From: Ctena decussata
Taxonomy: Eukaryota > Mollusca > Bivalvia > Lucinida > Lucinidae
Assembly (NCBI GenBank): GCA_963989385.1
Contig: OZ022513.1
Span: 21,827,928 to 21,891,927, forward strand
DNA length: 64,000 bases
Direction of reading: 5' to 3'
Part shown: piece after piece, positions 1 to 13,200 of the stretch
How positions within the stretch are numbered: position 1 is the first letter of the stretch
How the letters are laid out: each line of letters opens with the position of its first letter
The notes under the pieces: generated by a model
Database searches by the model: none
The model's input: the letters and a program-made list of their open reading frames with translations, nothing else
What the model was told of the DNA's origin: nothing
Program-made: the position numbers and the translations under genes

Positions 1-559
1 CGTCATGTGCCTACTGGGTGGTCAGTCAAATTGGGCAGCCGTGCAGGCTGAAGATTATTCATGGAATATGCGGCATCTATCATAGGTATAATGATTTTCA
101 TAGAGCGATTTGGATAGGTGAAGCACCCTGATTCCCTCCTTTTTTGAGTGCAATATTCTGCCCTTTTGGATCCACACTACTAAATACCCTTGATATAAGC
201 CCCATGCATTTACCTCATCTTACAGAGGAAATTAGCAATGAAAACTTTTAATAATGATTCTTGTGAATTACAGTTTGCGTGAAAGACTTTCCTTATGGAA
301 CTGTAGGGAATGGCAGGAGGTATCCATTCCCAACCTCCTCCCCACCCCCTCCCCATCACCACCACCACACACATAAGATAGCTTCCCAGCCCTTTATCAA
401 AATTGCGCTTGTTTCTTTCAACTTATGCTCAATGCTCAAAATAAACAAAATGACCACACATTGCAGCATTTCTACATTCTTCGAAAGAGCTATTTATTCA
501 GTTTGCTGATCTTGCCTTGTATAAACTGTTGTCAAATAACTTATCATTTTTTCACTTTT
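1..559. other. No recognisable gene
   Basis: AT-rich sequence with a C-rich patch near 330-365. The open frames are short, lack recognisable motifs and are not bounded by convincing splice sites. No inverted repeat or tandem repeat was seen. Confidence 0.5.
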
Positions 560-681
560 TTATACCCCCGCTTTGAAAGAGTGTGTGTGTGTGGGGGGGG
601 GGTATACTGGTTTACATCTGTTCGTCCGTCTGTCCGCGGCTTCCGTCAGTCCCGTCCGTCCGTCCTTCCGTCCCCTTTTAA

Positions 682-1219
682 AGGTAGGTTCCTGTACTTT
701 GGAATGCATCATAATTTTGATGATCTTTCATCCAAGTTGTTGGAAAGCACTTATAAAAGGGAATGAATAAGTTTCACCAAAAAGTGTAAATCAAAAAAAT
801 ATTAGAAAAGTTGTTTTGAAGGGATTTCCTAACTCTGCTTCGCACACCAGTTAGCGCTATTTTTAGTTCGCGCCAAAAATAGATAACGCAGCTGAGGTCA
901 TGCTGCATTGCATTTTGGGATAGTTTTAACCCATCCACCATGCCAGGACCTCTAGGAGAGCTCACGACAAGGGAAAGTTGACCTTTGGAGAATGGCATCA
1001 GAAATCGCTCACTTATAGACATAATAAACATAGTTATTTTTAGAACTGGAATTCCAACGAAAGAAAATAAGCCAAACGGGAAAACGACTATTTTCTTCAA
1101 CATCTGACAAGTTTCTCAGGAGCAACAAATTCAGAAAAATAAGAGAATTTAATACTGCTCAGAAAAAGACGAAATTATTTTGTGGACATAATTGTTATCG
1201 CTAGTACAGGAACCTACCT
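682..1219. mobile_element. TTAA-flanked MITE inside E1
   Basis: A 538-bp insert has 17-bp perfect terminal inverted repeats (AGGTAGGTTCCTGTACT) and is flanked on both sides by TTAA (678-681 and 1220-1223). It sits between the GTCC-rich head and the tandem core of E1. A TTAA target duplication is the hallmark of piggyBac-type transposition, but the terminal bases are not the usual CCC, so the superfamily is an inference. No transposase frame is present. Confidence 0.7.
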
Positions 1220-1249
1220 TTAATAAAAAAAAATCGTCAAAGATTTCTC

Positions 1250-2560
1250 AACAACTGTCTAAGCTAGAATAGTCATATTTGGTATACGGGTTGATGATGA
1301 TGTGTTGTATCGTGGGATTGCAAACCAGCCTTCTCCTGCTTAATCTTCCCTGTATTTGTCCAATTTTCTTTCTTTCCATACTTTGAATGATGAAATTTTT
1401 CGTCAAAGATTTCTCCACAACTGTGTAAGCTAGAATAGTAATATTTGGTAAACGGGTTGATGATGATGTGTTGTATCGTTGGATTGCAAACCAGCCTTCT
1501 CCTGCTTATTCTTCCCTGTATTTGTCCAATTTTCTTTCTTTCCGTACTTTGAATGATGAAAGTTTTCGTCAAAGATTTCAGCCCAACCATGCAAGCTGGA
1601 ATGGTGGTATTTGGTGTACAGGTTGATGACAATGTGTTGTATAGTGGGATTGCATACAAGCCTTCTCCTGTTTATTCTTCATTGTATTTGTTCGATTTTC
1701 TTTCTTTCCATCTGTCCTCTTTTTCGTCAAGAATTTCTCCACAACTGTGCAGGCTAAAATGATCATATTTGGCATACAGGTTGATGACAATGTGTTGTAT
1801 TTTGAGATTGCAAATCAGCTTTCTCCTGCTATTCTTCCCTGTTTTTGTCCATTTTTCTTTCTAACCATTCTTTGATTATGAAATTTTTCGTAAAAGATTT
1901 CTGTACAACCGTGCAAGCTGGAATGGTGTTATTTGCCATACAGGTTGATGATAATGTGTTGTATTGTGGGATTGCAAACCAGCTTTCAATTACTTATTCT
2001 TCCTTGTATTTGTTCCTTTTTTTTCTCTCCAATTTTTGTGTCAAAGATATCTCCACAACCATGTATGATAGAAAGTTCATATTTGGTTAACAGATTGACA
2101 ATGACAAGTTGTATTGTGAGATAGCAAACAGATTTCCTCCAGTTTGTTCTTCCGTGTATTTGTTCTTTTTCTATCTCTTCATGCAATCAGTACTGTATTT
2201 TTTTTGTAAAAGATTTCTCAGCAACTGTTGAAGGTAGAAGGTCCATATTGAGAATTTGTTTTCTCCTGCTTGTTTTTCCTTGTATTTGTTCCTTTTTCTT
2301 TCTTTTCAACTGTTTGGTCAAAGATATCACCCATACCATGTATGACAGGAAGTTCATATTTGGTGTACAGATTGACAAGGACAAGTTGTATCCCAGATAG
2401 ATTTGTTCACTTTTCTTTCTTTCCATGTATTCTCTCCAAGCATTCAGTACTGTAATTGTTTACATAAAGGATTTCTCAGCAACTGTTCAAGGTAGAATCT
2501 TCATATTTGGTGTATGAGTTGACAATGACTTGTTTTTTTACTGTCCATGTGAAATTTCTT
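1250..2560. repeat. Degenerate ~165-bp tandem repeat (core of E1)
   Basis: The landmark GTTGATGATGATGTGTTGTA and variants recur near 1291, 1460, 1622, 1781, 1945 and 2093, with decayed copies to about 2560. Each unit also has a T-rich ttctttctttcc stretch and a cgtcaaagatttctc stretch. Periods run from 148 to 169 bp. The units diverge strongly, so the array looks old. Confidence 0.75.
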
Positions 2561-2651
2561 ATTCCAAACTAGAATATTTGATATTGGATATACATATTGA
2601 CAATGAGTTGTTTCTCTCTATGCACCATGTAATGAAAGTAAAGCTGTTGAG

Positions 2652-2652
<1 letters not shown>

Positions 2653-2682
<30 letters not shown>
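2653..2682. repeat. G30 homopolymer
   Basis: Thirty consecutive G at the 3' end of E1, where the other elements carry the inverted copy of the 5' motif. Its length is probably unstable and may be mis-assembled. Confidence 0.9.
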
Positions 2683-2683
<1 letters not shown>

Positions 2684-2982
2684 AAGTCGGATTGTCCGAC
2701 AGTTTTAGTTTGTAGGGGGTGGAATGTTTTGTCTGATTGGGTCAGTTCCTGATCATTGCACTAATCTTTTACTTTTTACTTCACTTCTTTTATCAATAAC
2801 AAACGTAATGACCCTAAGTTTTCAGACACTTAGATCTGGGCAAACAGTGATCAGCTTTGCTCTCTATCTGCACCTTTTGGGTCTGCACCTGTTGGTTTCA
2901 CCAACATTTTGGGATGTAAGAAAAGTTACATATTTTAATTGCGACCTACTGATAAAGACTATTTCCAGAGATGGATTGAAAA

Positions 2983-3222
2983 TTGAGCCGCGACATGACA
3001 AAACCAACAATGTCGTTGTGCGCCCAGCGCAGACTCAGATCAGCCTGGGCATCCGCCCAGTCTGATCAGAGTCTTCACTGTCCGCATGAAGGTAGCTTAG
3101 ACCCTTAGCTACCCTTTGAACTCTTTACGAAGAGTCTGGTCAAACTGGGCGGATGCCCAGGCTGATCTGAGTCTGCGCTGGGCGCACGACCACTTTGTTG
3201 GTTTTCTCATGTCGCGGCTCAA
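2983..3222. mobile_element. Foldback MITE, family FB copy 1
   Basis: A near-palindromic 240-bp element with ends TTGAGCCGCGACATGACAAA and its inverse. Each arm contains ACTCAGATCAGCCTGGGC-type sequence and the centre contains GTAGCTTAGACCCTTAGCTAC. Seven further copies occur in the window. There is no coding capacity. No target duplication is clear. Confidence 0.85.
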
Positions 3223-3563
3223 GTTATAGCTGTTAATACATTTTAGAGTCTTCATTCGACATCAAATGCTTCAGATGCTTTCAGTTATCGATAACAGGTA
3301 TTTATTTTTTTTTCACCGAATCGGATGTATTTCTGGACAATAATTTCAGCCCATTCTCCTGTTTTCCAGATCCTGTTACAGATCATTATTGTCTCCCTGC
3401 CAGCTTGAACAAGTTCTGCTGGTACATTATCATCTCCGGCAGACCTCTCCTTCTCCAGTGCCGCTACTGCAATCTCAACTTCCTCACCTTTTTTGGACGT
3501 TAAGCATCAAATCAACCAACCAAATCCTCACCTCACGAAAGATCGGTTGTAGATCTTCTTCTC

Positions 3564-3594
<31 letters not shown>

Positions 3595-4041
3595 GGAGGG
3601 GGAGGCGTGATTGCAGTCCTGAACTGCATTGTCACCATAATTCTCATGGGTGTATAGTTATGAGCAATATTCTGCCCATCTGCTGGGAATCTCTTGTTCT
3701 TAAGAAATTTCCCAGACCTGTCTTGAATAGTTTGGACCTACACTGCTTCTCCGAAGTTAGCTCCTTGCCTACCCAGTCCTTCTTAGCTTTCTTAGCTTCC
3801 CTGTATTCATTTTCTTCTGTTCAAAAACTACTTTTCGTAAAATTTCATCGGCGACCCCCTATTTTATTACATTTTCTGAAAGAGGAACTGAAAATGTATA
3901 ATATAAGGAAGTATGAATGAAATCATGTGTTTTGTCAATTACTCCCACCTCACCTTAAAATAGAGATAGATTTTAGTACATAGCGTAGATAGATAGATAG
4001 GTAGATAGATAGATAAACATACCTCTTAAATACAGGTGTGT

Positions 4042-4086
<45 letters not shown>

Positions 4087-4352
4087 CCACAATGTTGCAG
4101 TAATGAATAGCTAGTTCCAAAGTTTCGGCTAATGCACTTTCTTTACGAAGGGAGAGTCACAATATTATGTATCTGACTAATGCTTTTATGAACATATGTC
4201 GTTAAAATTGTATGCCAAATAAATTATTGACGAAATTTTATCATATTTGATAGTCCATTCTGAAGCTTATTCTCCAAATCGTGCATCATGCACAGAATAA
4301 TACTTTCATCGACTTTGACTCACGCCACGAATGATTCTAGTTCCACTGACCT
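3223..4352. other. Non-coding; simple repeats and a possible SINE tail
   Basis: A stretch near 3485-3525 (GGACGTTAAGCATCAAATCA then CAACCAACCAA) resembles the 3' tails of the SINEs at 27021 and 34956 and may be a SINE remnant. A G17 run lies at 3577-3593, (GATA)n near 3987-4013 and (CA)n at 4047-4084. No gene is seen. Confidence 0.5.
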
Positions 4353-4446
4353 CCAAGCAGGCACATTGCGTAGAAATGACGTCGATGCGACGTCACGTCG
4401 CATCAATGTCAGTGCGACGTCATTTTAACGTCCTGTGCCTGCTTGG
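4353..4446. mobile_element. 94-bp palindromic MITE
   Basis: The ends CCAAGCAGGCACA and TGTGCCTGCTTGG are perfect inverse copies. The interior is a set of interlocking ACGTC/GACGT palindromes. The whole could fold as one hairpin. Confidence 0.65.
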
Positions 4447-5532
4447 CTTTAATATGTTGAGTGAAACAATCGTATGTTGTTTGAATATGATATTGCATAT
4501 TTCGCCAAAATTCTTTTCTTTTCTTTTAAAGTTTATTCCAAATCAATTATTATGATAATCTTATTTTCTTTTTAATTGTAGAGATTATCATCTTAAATGG
4601 AATTGAAATCTTTCTAGTCTAGTCAAGTCTATCCCTTAAACTTGTGAGGTCGTCGGGCCACCACAGATGACTCTACAACAATCCCTTTCCACCAAGTCCC
4701 TCTAAATGCTTTATGGTTCAGAAATAGACATGAAACCGTAGGTAGAAACAGAAAGGTCTCAAAACGATATTTCAGTTATCCAGTTGTGATATTTAACCAT
4801 ATTCCCGACTTGAGATGAAACAGAAATCAATGGTACTTAATTTTGTGATATCATTGGCAAGGCGATTCTTTTGAGATGACGTCCTGTATGTTCTATGGAG
4901 AGAAGCTTTTTAAGACATAAGTAGTGTCCCATATTCATTATGCTTAATCAGCAATATTTCAGTTACCCCTTAATGATTTTAGCTTATAACGCGTCTCTAC
5001 AGTCCTACATTTCCCCCAGTTCAGCTTCCACACTGTGGAAGTAAACAAACACATTCACCTGTAAATCACCATTATTTGTATTTGAGGTTAAAGGTTATGT
5101 TTATGCTGGGGAAAGTGAAGTACTGTCTAGATAATGGTGTTCATTGATAAGTGCGAGAACAATTTCTAATAAAACATGCTTTATAATGAGGCGATTCCGT
5201 TCTCAGAGACAAGACCTCATCAGTAGGCTAATGGAGGAATATTTTTTTTTTTCAGAATTATCACTTAATAATCTCTCTCTCAAAAACACACACACACACG
5301 CCATTCACATCTTTTCGTTTTCATTTGACTTTCGATGGTTAAATTGAGGCCTCTGAATGGACTACTTGCATTGAATTATATCTGCAATTATTGTATATTT
5401 CATGCAATGGTGAATATGCACATATATGTATATATTAGCGTTAGGAGATAATTATTATACAGCCCCTTTAATCTTTTTAACCTATGTATTGCACTTGTGA
5501 AAACATTCTTTAACACCTATTCTGTACCTGTA
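4447..5532. other. No recognisable gene or repeat
   Basis: AT-rich non-coding sequence. The only ordered signal is a short CA run near 5285-5300. Confidence 0.5.
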
Positions 5533-6691
5533 TACACCTTTCCTATAATTCAGAGTCTGTTCGAGTTTTGTCCCTTGCAACGCCTATGACGTCATCAATA
5601 GGATAGGCTATTGTTTTTCACTGTGTAACCAAATAAATGCCGGTTTTCCATATATTCAAAACTAACAATCAACGGTTAAGATTAAGACAACTATTTTGTT
5701 CCAGCTATATTTAGCTCTTTCTTTGTCGGAAAATAAGATTTATAACATGTAGTAGAAGGGAACTGACATAAAATTTAAAGATTTCCGACTAAAATTTCGG
5801 GCCAACATTATCGTAATCAAGAGCATGTATCACCAGTACAGTTTCCAAAACATAAGGAAAAGAAAGCAAATCGCGGAAGATGTTCAGACCGTTATTACAA
5901 AAGATGCAAAATGAACGATTAGCTGATTATAAAGCAGACACACGCTAAAAATGACAACAAAGTGTGCTGACACGGAATTCGTTTGTGTAATCAACGAATC
6001 ACGCGCATTGCCGCAATAAACAAACATCTATGATTGTGTATTACCTAGACACGTGTCAGCTTTAAGAATACCCTACCGTGAAATGGAAACGATCAAATAA
6101 ATAATACCGAAGATAAGTAAGAGATGGAAAAAAAATATAAATTCAACCCCGGGTTCAAACTTACGGAAAATTGTCTGGATGCTGATGCTTTTAGATCGGT
6201 CTACCGGACAAGAACACATAAATATCAGCGCTATAATCTGCCTGGTAATAATGCGTAGTTACTACCTGAATGCTGACGTTTTACCTGTCGGAAAAATGGG
6301 AAGAACTTTTCAGATTTACGAAACTTATTTATACGAAATGTAGCTCTTTTATATTGAAAAAATGTGAATGTATTACCGGGGTGTTAAAACACGGCATCGA
6401 TGAAAGGGGTCATGAAAATCATGAGCGACTTGTCGGGATTCTCAATATGATATTAAAATATATAAAAAAAGATATATAAATACAAAATGTCACTTGACAA
6501 CAGGGCAATTATACTTTAATTTGGCCCTGAAATGTATTTTTTGCTGTTCACATTCACAAAACGTCTGCTTTATGCATATTATGTGTGCTTGCAGTTGTAC
6601 TGAATTATGTGGGATGTTCCTATAGATGACGTCACAGCCTACTTGGGTAGATAACTCCTGCGCGACTTTATCGATTTATAGGAAAGGTGTA
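5533..6691. mobile_element. TA-flanked TIR element, 1.16 kb
   Basis: The ends are TACACCTTTCCTATAA and its inverse, each flanked by TA (5531-5532 and 6692-6693). A second inverted motif, TATGACGTCATC-like, lies about 55-65 bases inside each end (near 5585 and 6620). No transposase frame is present, so it is non-autonomous, possibly of the Tc1/mariner type given the TA duplication. Confidence 0.6.
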
Positions 6692-6693
6692 TA

Positions 6694-7127
6694 AACAATC
6701 AATTACCGAAATGCCATTTCCCTATATATTTAATTGTTCGTTGCGGTATTTCCAGTTCGTTTCGGTACGTTTCGGTAAATACAGCTACCCAATGTCTACA
6801 CAACAGGTAGCAATTAAGAGACATGTGTTCTCTTTAACAAATGGTTGTTCCGTAGGTTACAAGGGCACTATTTTATGCTGGTTACAGGGTGTCCTCTCCG
6901 TTTGTCTTTCTTTCTTTCATGGTGTCCTTTCTGTTTGAAGCAAATAACTGTTTGAAAATCTAGATTGTGTGTTTTCAACTAAACTGTAACTATTCTTTCT
7001 TGTAAGTGTTATCCACTAAATACGATTATCCTGTCAACAGTCAAGCACGAGACACGATTACCATGACAATAGTCAAGGACTGCTGTTCCGCTGGCTCCCC
7101 GCTTTAGAGGACGAAAAAGAACGAAAG
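6694..7127 (+). promoter_or_regulatory. Upstream region of NDUFA1
   Basis: These 434 bases separate the TIR element from the NDUFA1 start codon and should hold its promoter and 5'UTR. A partial duplication (ACGATTATCCTGTCAACAGT and ACGATTACCATGACAATAGT) lies at about 7022-7070. No confident TATA or initiator element was identified. Confidence 0.3.
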
Positions 7128-7226
7128 ATGTGGTGGGAGATTTTGCCGAGTGCTGCGATTGTGTACGCACTCATTGTAGGACCACATGCTGCTCATTGGG
7201 CGTGGAACAGAGTGCGTTTTAACCGG
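7128..7226 (+). CDS. NDUFA1: NDUFA1 coding exon 1
   Basis: 33 codons from ATG (context AAAGATGT), beginning MWWEILPSAAIVYALIVGP and ending FNR. The donor is CGG|GTATGA. The exon covers the N-terminal motif and the only transmembrane segment. Confidence 0.93.
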
Positions 7227-10200
7227 GTATGAATGACGTTATTAACTTTTTATCTAACAAAAAGATGATTTCTCGTGGATTCGTGCCCCTTAATATTAAA
7301 GTTTACGCATGCGCATCATCAGCGGAATAAAATAAAATTTAATTGCATTTAGTTTAACTCAAACTTATTGTTTTATGGTCCAAACAACAAAAAACAACAA
7401 AAGTTGAACAGTTTCTAAAAATATCTTACCGTATCAAGTCAACCGTGATGATCAGTATCATCTGGAGGCTTTCCATGGAGTTCGTGCCCTTTGCTTAAAA
7501 GTCAGTTTTGACTACTTCCCTTTGACCATCGCTCGTTTTTCCTATACTTCCCATAAGTTGAAAATGTCCTTGTGCAGTTTCAACAAATATTTGAATATTA
7601 TCTGTGTCATAGCAGCATTTTTTTTAAATAAGTATTTCAGGACTCTAAAAAAAATTCAAAAAACTCATTCTTAATGTTAAACAAACAAACTACAATTGTT
7701 CTCTAAAATGATTATTTTTCTAATGAACAAGTCAATGCCTTAAAATTAGTATTAACTTATTTACAAATGATTAATTTTTCAATGGTTAAGGGTATTTATT
7801 GATCACAGTGAGGGCACAGGAACTCACAGTGCCTTCTAACAACATGCACTTTTGTACAGAATGCCAAGTGAACCCAATGATCACATCTATCACACTTAGC
7901 CCAGTTGACTATTTTAAGGTAGGAAAGTGCACTTAATTCAGGTGGGGAGTTTCTTTTACAGACACAGCAGTAATCAGTGCTATCTTCATCACTAGAATTT
8001 TCAGAATCGGCTGAATCATTTGTCTTGGCTTCATTAGCATTCATATTTAGACCACTTGTAGAAGGCTTTGGACTATAGGTAGGAGATTTTTGCAGCTTTT
8101 TTCTGTTTTGTGTTTGTTTCTTTGAGCATTTTCTTTTGCCTGATGACTTTTGCTCTTCCCTTTTATCTTCATATATTTTCAGCTGCTCAGTAAAGACAGT
8201 TTCTGTGATGGCTGTTCCTCCAGGATTAGGTTTCATCAAACTTGTTTCAGATTTGGTGTTCTTACTTTTCTCACATTCTTGACATTTTGACACAGGTTGC
8301 AACTTTTCTGTCTTTAATTTTAGGAATTCATCCACAGCTTCTTTCCCTGACTTTATTGCTTTAACTTTTTGCAATGGCTGATCTTCACGAAAGCATTCAC
8401 TAGGAAATAGTTTTTCCTTGTCAACGGCATCCTTGGAAAATGGAAAAATCCCTGTTTTTCGAAATCCCGACTGAATATTGATTGGCACCATTGCTTTCAG
8501 ATATGCTCTACAAGCCATACTACACATATCATACTTGGTAATGCTTTGTCCAATATTGTTCCTCATAAATGTAGCACATTCTGAATAATAGAAAGATTTA
8601 AATGGACCAAAGACGGATACATCTAATGGCTGGAGGAGATGGGAGGTGTGAGCAGGTAACACAAATAATATGATGTTCTGGTTGTTTGCCCATTCAATGA
8701 GACCAGAAGATACATGGGAAGCATGGCCGTCATATATTAAGAGAATTGGTTCCTTCTCAGATGCTTGACCTCTCACGTAGGGTAGAAAATGGTCTTCTAA
8801 ATATTGCTTAAATATTCCAGAGTTGGACCACCCTGTCTCTGACATAACACCTTTAGCTCCCACTGAAGCCCCTTTCATTAGCTCTGGATTGTACCTTTTT
8901 CCTTTGAACACAAAGAAGGGAGGCAATGCATTCCCTAAAGCGTTGACGCATCCTATGAGGGTTGTTGTTGTTGATCTAGGAGAGGTAACCGACTGTGGCT
9001 TGCTGTTAGGGTTGGCAATTACATTAGGAGGTCTGTGATCAGGTTGAAGGCCAGTTTCGTCAATATTGTAAATGTTTTGTGGCTTGTCATTCAAGTTGAA
9101 TTTATTGATAATCTGTGATAGGTTGTCAAAATATCTGTTGACAGTTTCAGGAGTTGAAGACTTGGCTCTGTTTGTCTCCAGTTTTCTAGGATTTAGTGTG
9201 ACTAGTCTGTTATTCCAGCGTCTCAGGAAACCATACAGCCAACTGTTGCTAAGGGCTTTCTTTGTTTCCTTTTTGCCCATATCAAAAGCTAATTCCCCCG
9301 CAATATGTTGGAGCTGAACATTGCTATAGCCATAGCCTAGCTGAGCCATAGTTTCTACATTCTCTACAAGGGTCTGTTCTTCTTCTTGTGTGAATATAGT
9401 CTCACCACCAGTTTGAAAATTTTCACTGTCAACATAACCTTTGACTCTGTCTCTTAGTGTTTGCACAGGCACACCAAACTGTTTGGCTGCTCTTTTGACG
9501 GGGGTGCCATTCTTCACCACTGATTGATAGGCAGTAAGGAGAGACTCTGCAGAATAATTTCTATACTTTCTTTCAAAACGCCTGGGTTTGTTCTGAAACA
9601 TACAAAAAAAAAATAAAAAAATTTAAGACCCCCATCCACAACTAATAATTAATATGAAACATCATTATCTATTTATTTATTGATGTATTTATTTTTGGAA
9701 GCAAAGAATGAAGAAAGATAAATGTATTTCCATGTAGGAAATTCATGTATGAGCCGCATAATGAGCCTTCAATCAATTAAATATTCCAATTATGTATCTG
9801 GAAATAATAAGGAGCTAATTGAACAGAAGATATGCTCAAAAAATTTAGAACGTAAAGTCTTAATTGGAGTGTAATTGGCTGTGGGTGCTTAACAAATGAT
9901 GAGCAGTATAGTCAAGCGCCTGAAATGATTCAGATCAAGTGTCCTTGACCTTTGTCGTTTGCATCGGAAGCGGGCGTTCAGAAAACAGTAAAATTTGGAG
10001 AAAAATGAGGATAAAATAAAAAAGAAAAAGGATTTATAGGGAAGAATTATGTAATTCTCAGTAAGCATATCTGCTTTATTCCGTGTTTAGGACAGTCTTA
10101 CCTGTTTTTTCCGCATTTTTTTGATCCGAAGTTAGAAACCGGACACTGCTTCAGAACTTTCATGGAATCTGGACACGCGAAAGACGTTACATGCTCGTGA

Positions 10201-13200
10201 ATTTCACGCGAATTTAAAAGGCACGAATCCAAAAGAAGGCACGAATCCATGAGAAATAATAGCTTTTTCGTTTGCACGATTCGCGTCCATTTATTTCGTT
10301 CTCGAGGAAATTCCATGAAAATATACAAGCCAAGTCTCCAAAAGTGTATTCTTCAGAGAGTGAACTATTTTAGCATTCATGTTATTAATGCTTGGAATGA
10401 TTTACCAGATAGTGTCATATCAGCACCAGGAGTTAATGCGTTCAAAAACAGACTAAACCTATACAGTAGAAGTAGACAAGGGGCATCTGCCTAACTCAAA
10501 ATCCCCATCATCCTAACGTAACGTACCGTAACATAAGGTTCTCTTGTCTAGTAGTCTACATAGCGTTACTGGAGTTCTCTAGGGAGTTTATCTTGTGTAG
10601 TTGTGTAGACCCAAATCTGGTTGTGTCTTTAATGTGACATTCAATAATAAAATGAGATCTTGAAGGGCAGACATGGCAGTGTTGTATTGTGAATGTAGGG
10701 TGAATTTAGCCTTAAATTGTGTGACTCTGAAAGCTGATCTCAAGGCCTGCAAGACGTCTAGCATCAGGCAGAACCCACTTAGGATCTTTGGTCCATCTTA
10801 CCAGCTTCATGCTTGACCTTACCAGCACACTCTGTAACCTCAGTTTGATCCAACAGAGCAATCTGATTGGACGATCCTTGTCTGTGATTGGTTGACTGTC
10901 TGGGGCCACCATTAGGGCTTCTACATTTACAAAAGGAAGTGTCTACGGGTACGGTATGGTATCCCTAGGCCCTGGGTCTCCAGGTACGGAATCGTACCCC
11001 AAGACTCTCCAGGTATGGAACAGTACCTCGAGACAGGCCTATGAGGATTGGCTCTTGGTACTGCACTAAGTTTTCAATACTATGTATTAAGTAGTTTTAC
11101 CCATTTAACATATAGTAAATCCAGCAATAAAATTACTCCTTGTAAAATTTCATTACGTCGCCATCTTGCTAGTGAACATTATCAATGATAATGCAGTCAA
11201 AACAATTTGGTTATTTTACATAAAAACTGACCTGACGTTTTCCCGTTCAAGCTGATAATTGTATTTTTTTTTCACACCTGTTTTGTCTAAAATGATAATA
11301 AAATTCAACAATAAGTAACAGTTTTTATCCAACGGACGGACGAAGGAAGCCCCAGTACTGCGGCTATGGATACTTCCCCTGAGGTGCAATTAAATCAATG
11401 AAATGTCTTTCTGTAAGGTTAGTGATTAACGGGTGGGTTGTCCTGTAGGGCTTGGACAAGTACCCAGGTACCCGAGTTTGGGTCGCGTAGACCAATTACC
11501 CGGGTATTACCCGTTACCCGAATGCTTATTATTATGTAATGTATAAATATGTTATTTCAACAGAATTCCAAGCAAATAGAGAAAAATTCAGTCTGAGTGA
11601 CTTGTATAAATTAAAATCATATATTGCCAAACCATTTTTGTATAACAAGGAATTTCTACATTTTCATACCCTTCCCAGGTGCACATGTAAAAATGACAGA
11701 TACCTTTCCTATCATTTGATCTAAATGTATGTTTTCTGTGTACAGACTCAAAACATGCTCAAAATACAATGGGAACGGGTATCCGGGTACAATACCCGTG
11801 GGTAATACAGTACACGCAATGAGAAGACTTGATCTGACACGCTCTCGCGTGACACTTAAAATCGTGAGGAAGGGATTAAAATCCATGAGATTCTCTTGCA
11901 ACTCTCACGCATTTCGTACTAAACTTCCTCGCGTGTTTGAAAATCCCCACCTTCCACGCAAGAAAATTCCTCGCATCTCGCGTGAAATTCATTGAATGAT
12001 GTCTGCGAGAAACTTTCTCGCATCATACGTGGAATTTTGTCAGGTAGGTAAAGTAAATGCAAGTTTCTATGCAAGTACATGTACCTTTACTGACAAGGCA
12101 TATGATTCGCAATGCATTTTTTTTCGGCGCTGATAACGGTTCAATTAATACATTGTAAGCGTACATGAATACGCTAATTGATCGCATCCTCAACGCAAGT
12201 ATTGTTTGACCGTACAGTATTTACATTCACAAATGAAGGATGGGTTGATAAACAGTTATCATGGTCAGCGTATTTTTGTAGCAATTATAGGGCGACTTAA
12301 TTAGAGGGGCTTATGTTTGAAAGAATATTGTTAATAGGTTAGTTAGTAGCAAATGGAGTTCTTACAAATTCTAGAATGATGACGCAGACAAAAAATTTCG
12401 CTCACCTGCCACTGATAATAGCCCAATCCATGTCAAAACAGTCACAAAGATCAAAGCGTTTCGATCAGCTTTTGAACTCAAAGATATAACCGCTAGGGCA
12501 ACTGCCGAAAGGTTTATTTATTAACCAATATAAGCCCGCATAAACTTTTTGATGTAAGAGCTGTCAAGTTTCACCCATGATTGTACGCGACAACAATAAG
12601 TGGCCTGACTTGATTAGCCAAAGGCAGTCTCAGAGGTGATTGACGTCCGCTTAATCGACTCTCTGAATTATGCAAATTTGTAAACCTGTTGGTTTGACAG
12701 CTAAAAAATATATGTCACAGCTTAATCAGTTCATTCATGAAATATGGAAAATATGATTTTGCGTCTTTGATCAATAGTCAAAGTGTTTGGACTTTTAAAA
12801 TGCATCAAAATGAAGGAAAAATAAGAGGTGAGAAGTTTGTTTTTTAAATCCGAACTCCACATGGCAAAATCACATTATCTAGCCTATATGAAAAACGAAA
12901 CTGATTCTGCTGCGCAGAAAAATTGTCAAAGTATTCAGACTAATAAACATAATAATATCCATATTCAAGGGTGACTGAAGGCATTCAGGGCCTTCGCCAT
13001 AATAAAGTATAAAGAGGGTAGCATTTGTTGACATACAGTAAACACAGCACGTTTATAGGTCAGTCTCGTGCCTAATGACATCAAAGGGCGCCCTCAGAGC
13101 ACAAAACTGGACACGTGTCACATTGCATCAGCAGATGGTGAAAGGAATCTTATTCCATACGCTGTAAGTAAATTTTAGGATCAGCCTGCGCAGTATTAAA

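Larger units (their letters stand above)
560..2707 (+). mobile_element. Helentron-like element E1 with tandem core
   Basis: The 5' end after a T-run reads TATACCCCCGC and is followed by a foldback partner (GGGGGGTATA) and a GTCC-rich stretch (about 615-675). The core is about eight degenerate units of about 165 bp. The 3' end has a G-rich run where the inverse of the 5' motif (GCGGGGG) is expected, then the hairpin GTCGGATTGTCCGAC at 2686-2700. This order (5' terminal motif, inverted subterminal copy, terminal hairpin) matches five other elements in the window. No protein is encoded. The boundaries are approximate because the 3' motif is replaced by a G homopolymer. Confidence 0.5.

Noticed and set aside
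1273..2426. Several frames of 60-130 codons
   Set aside because: They follow the degenerate 165-bp tandem repeat on both strands and share peptide fragments for that reason.
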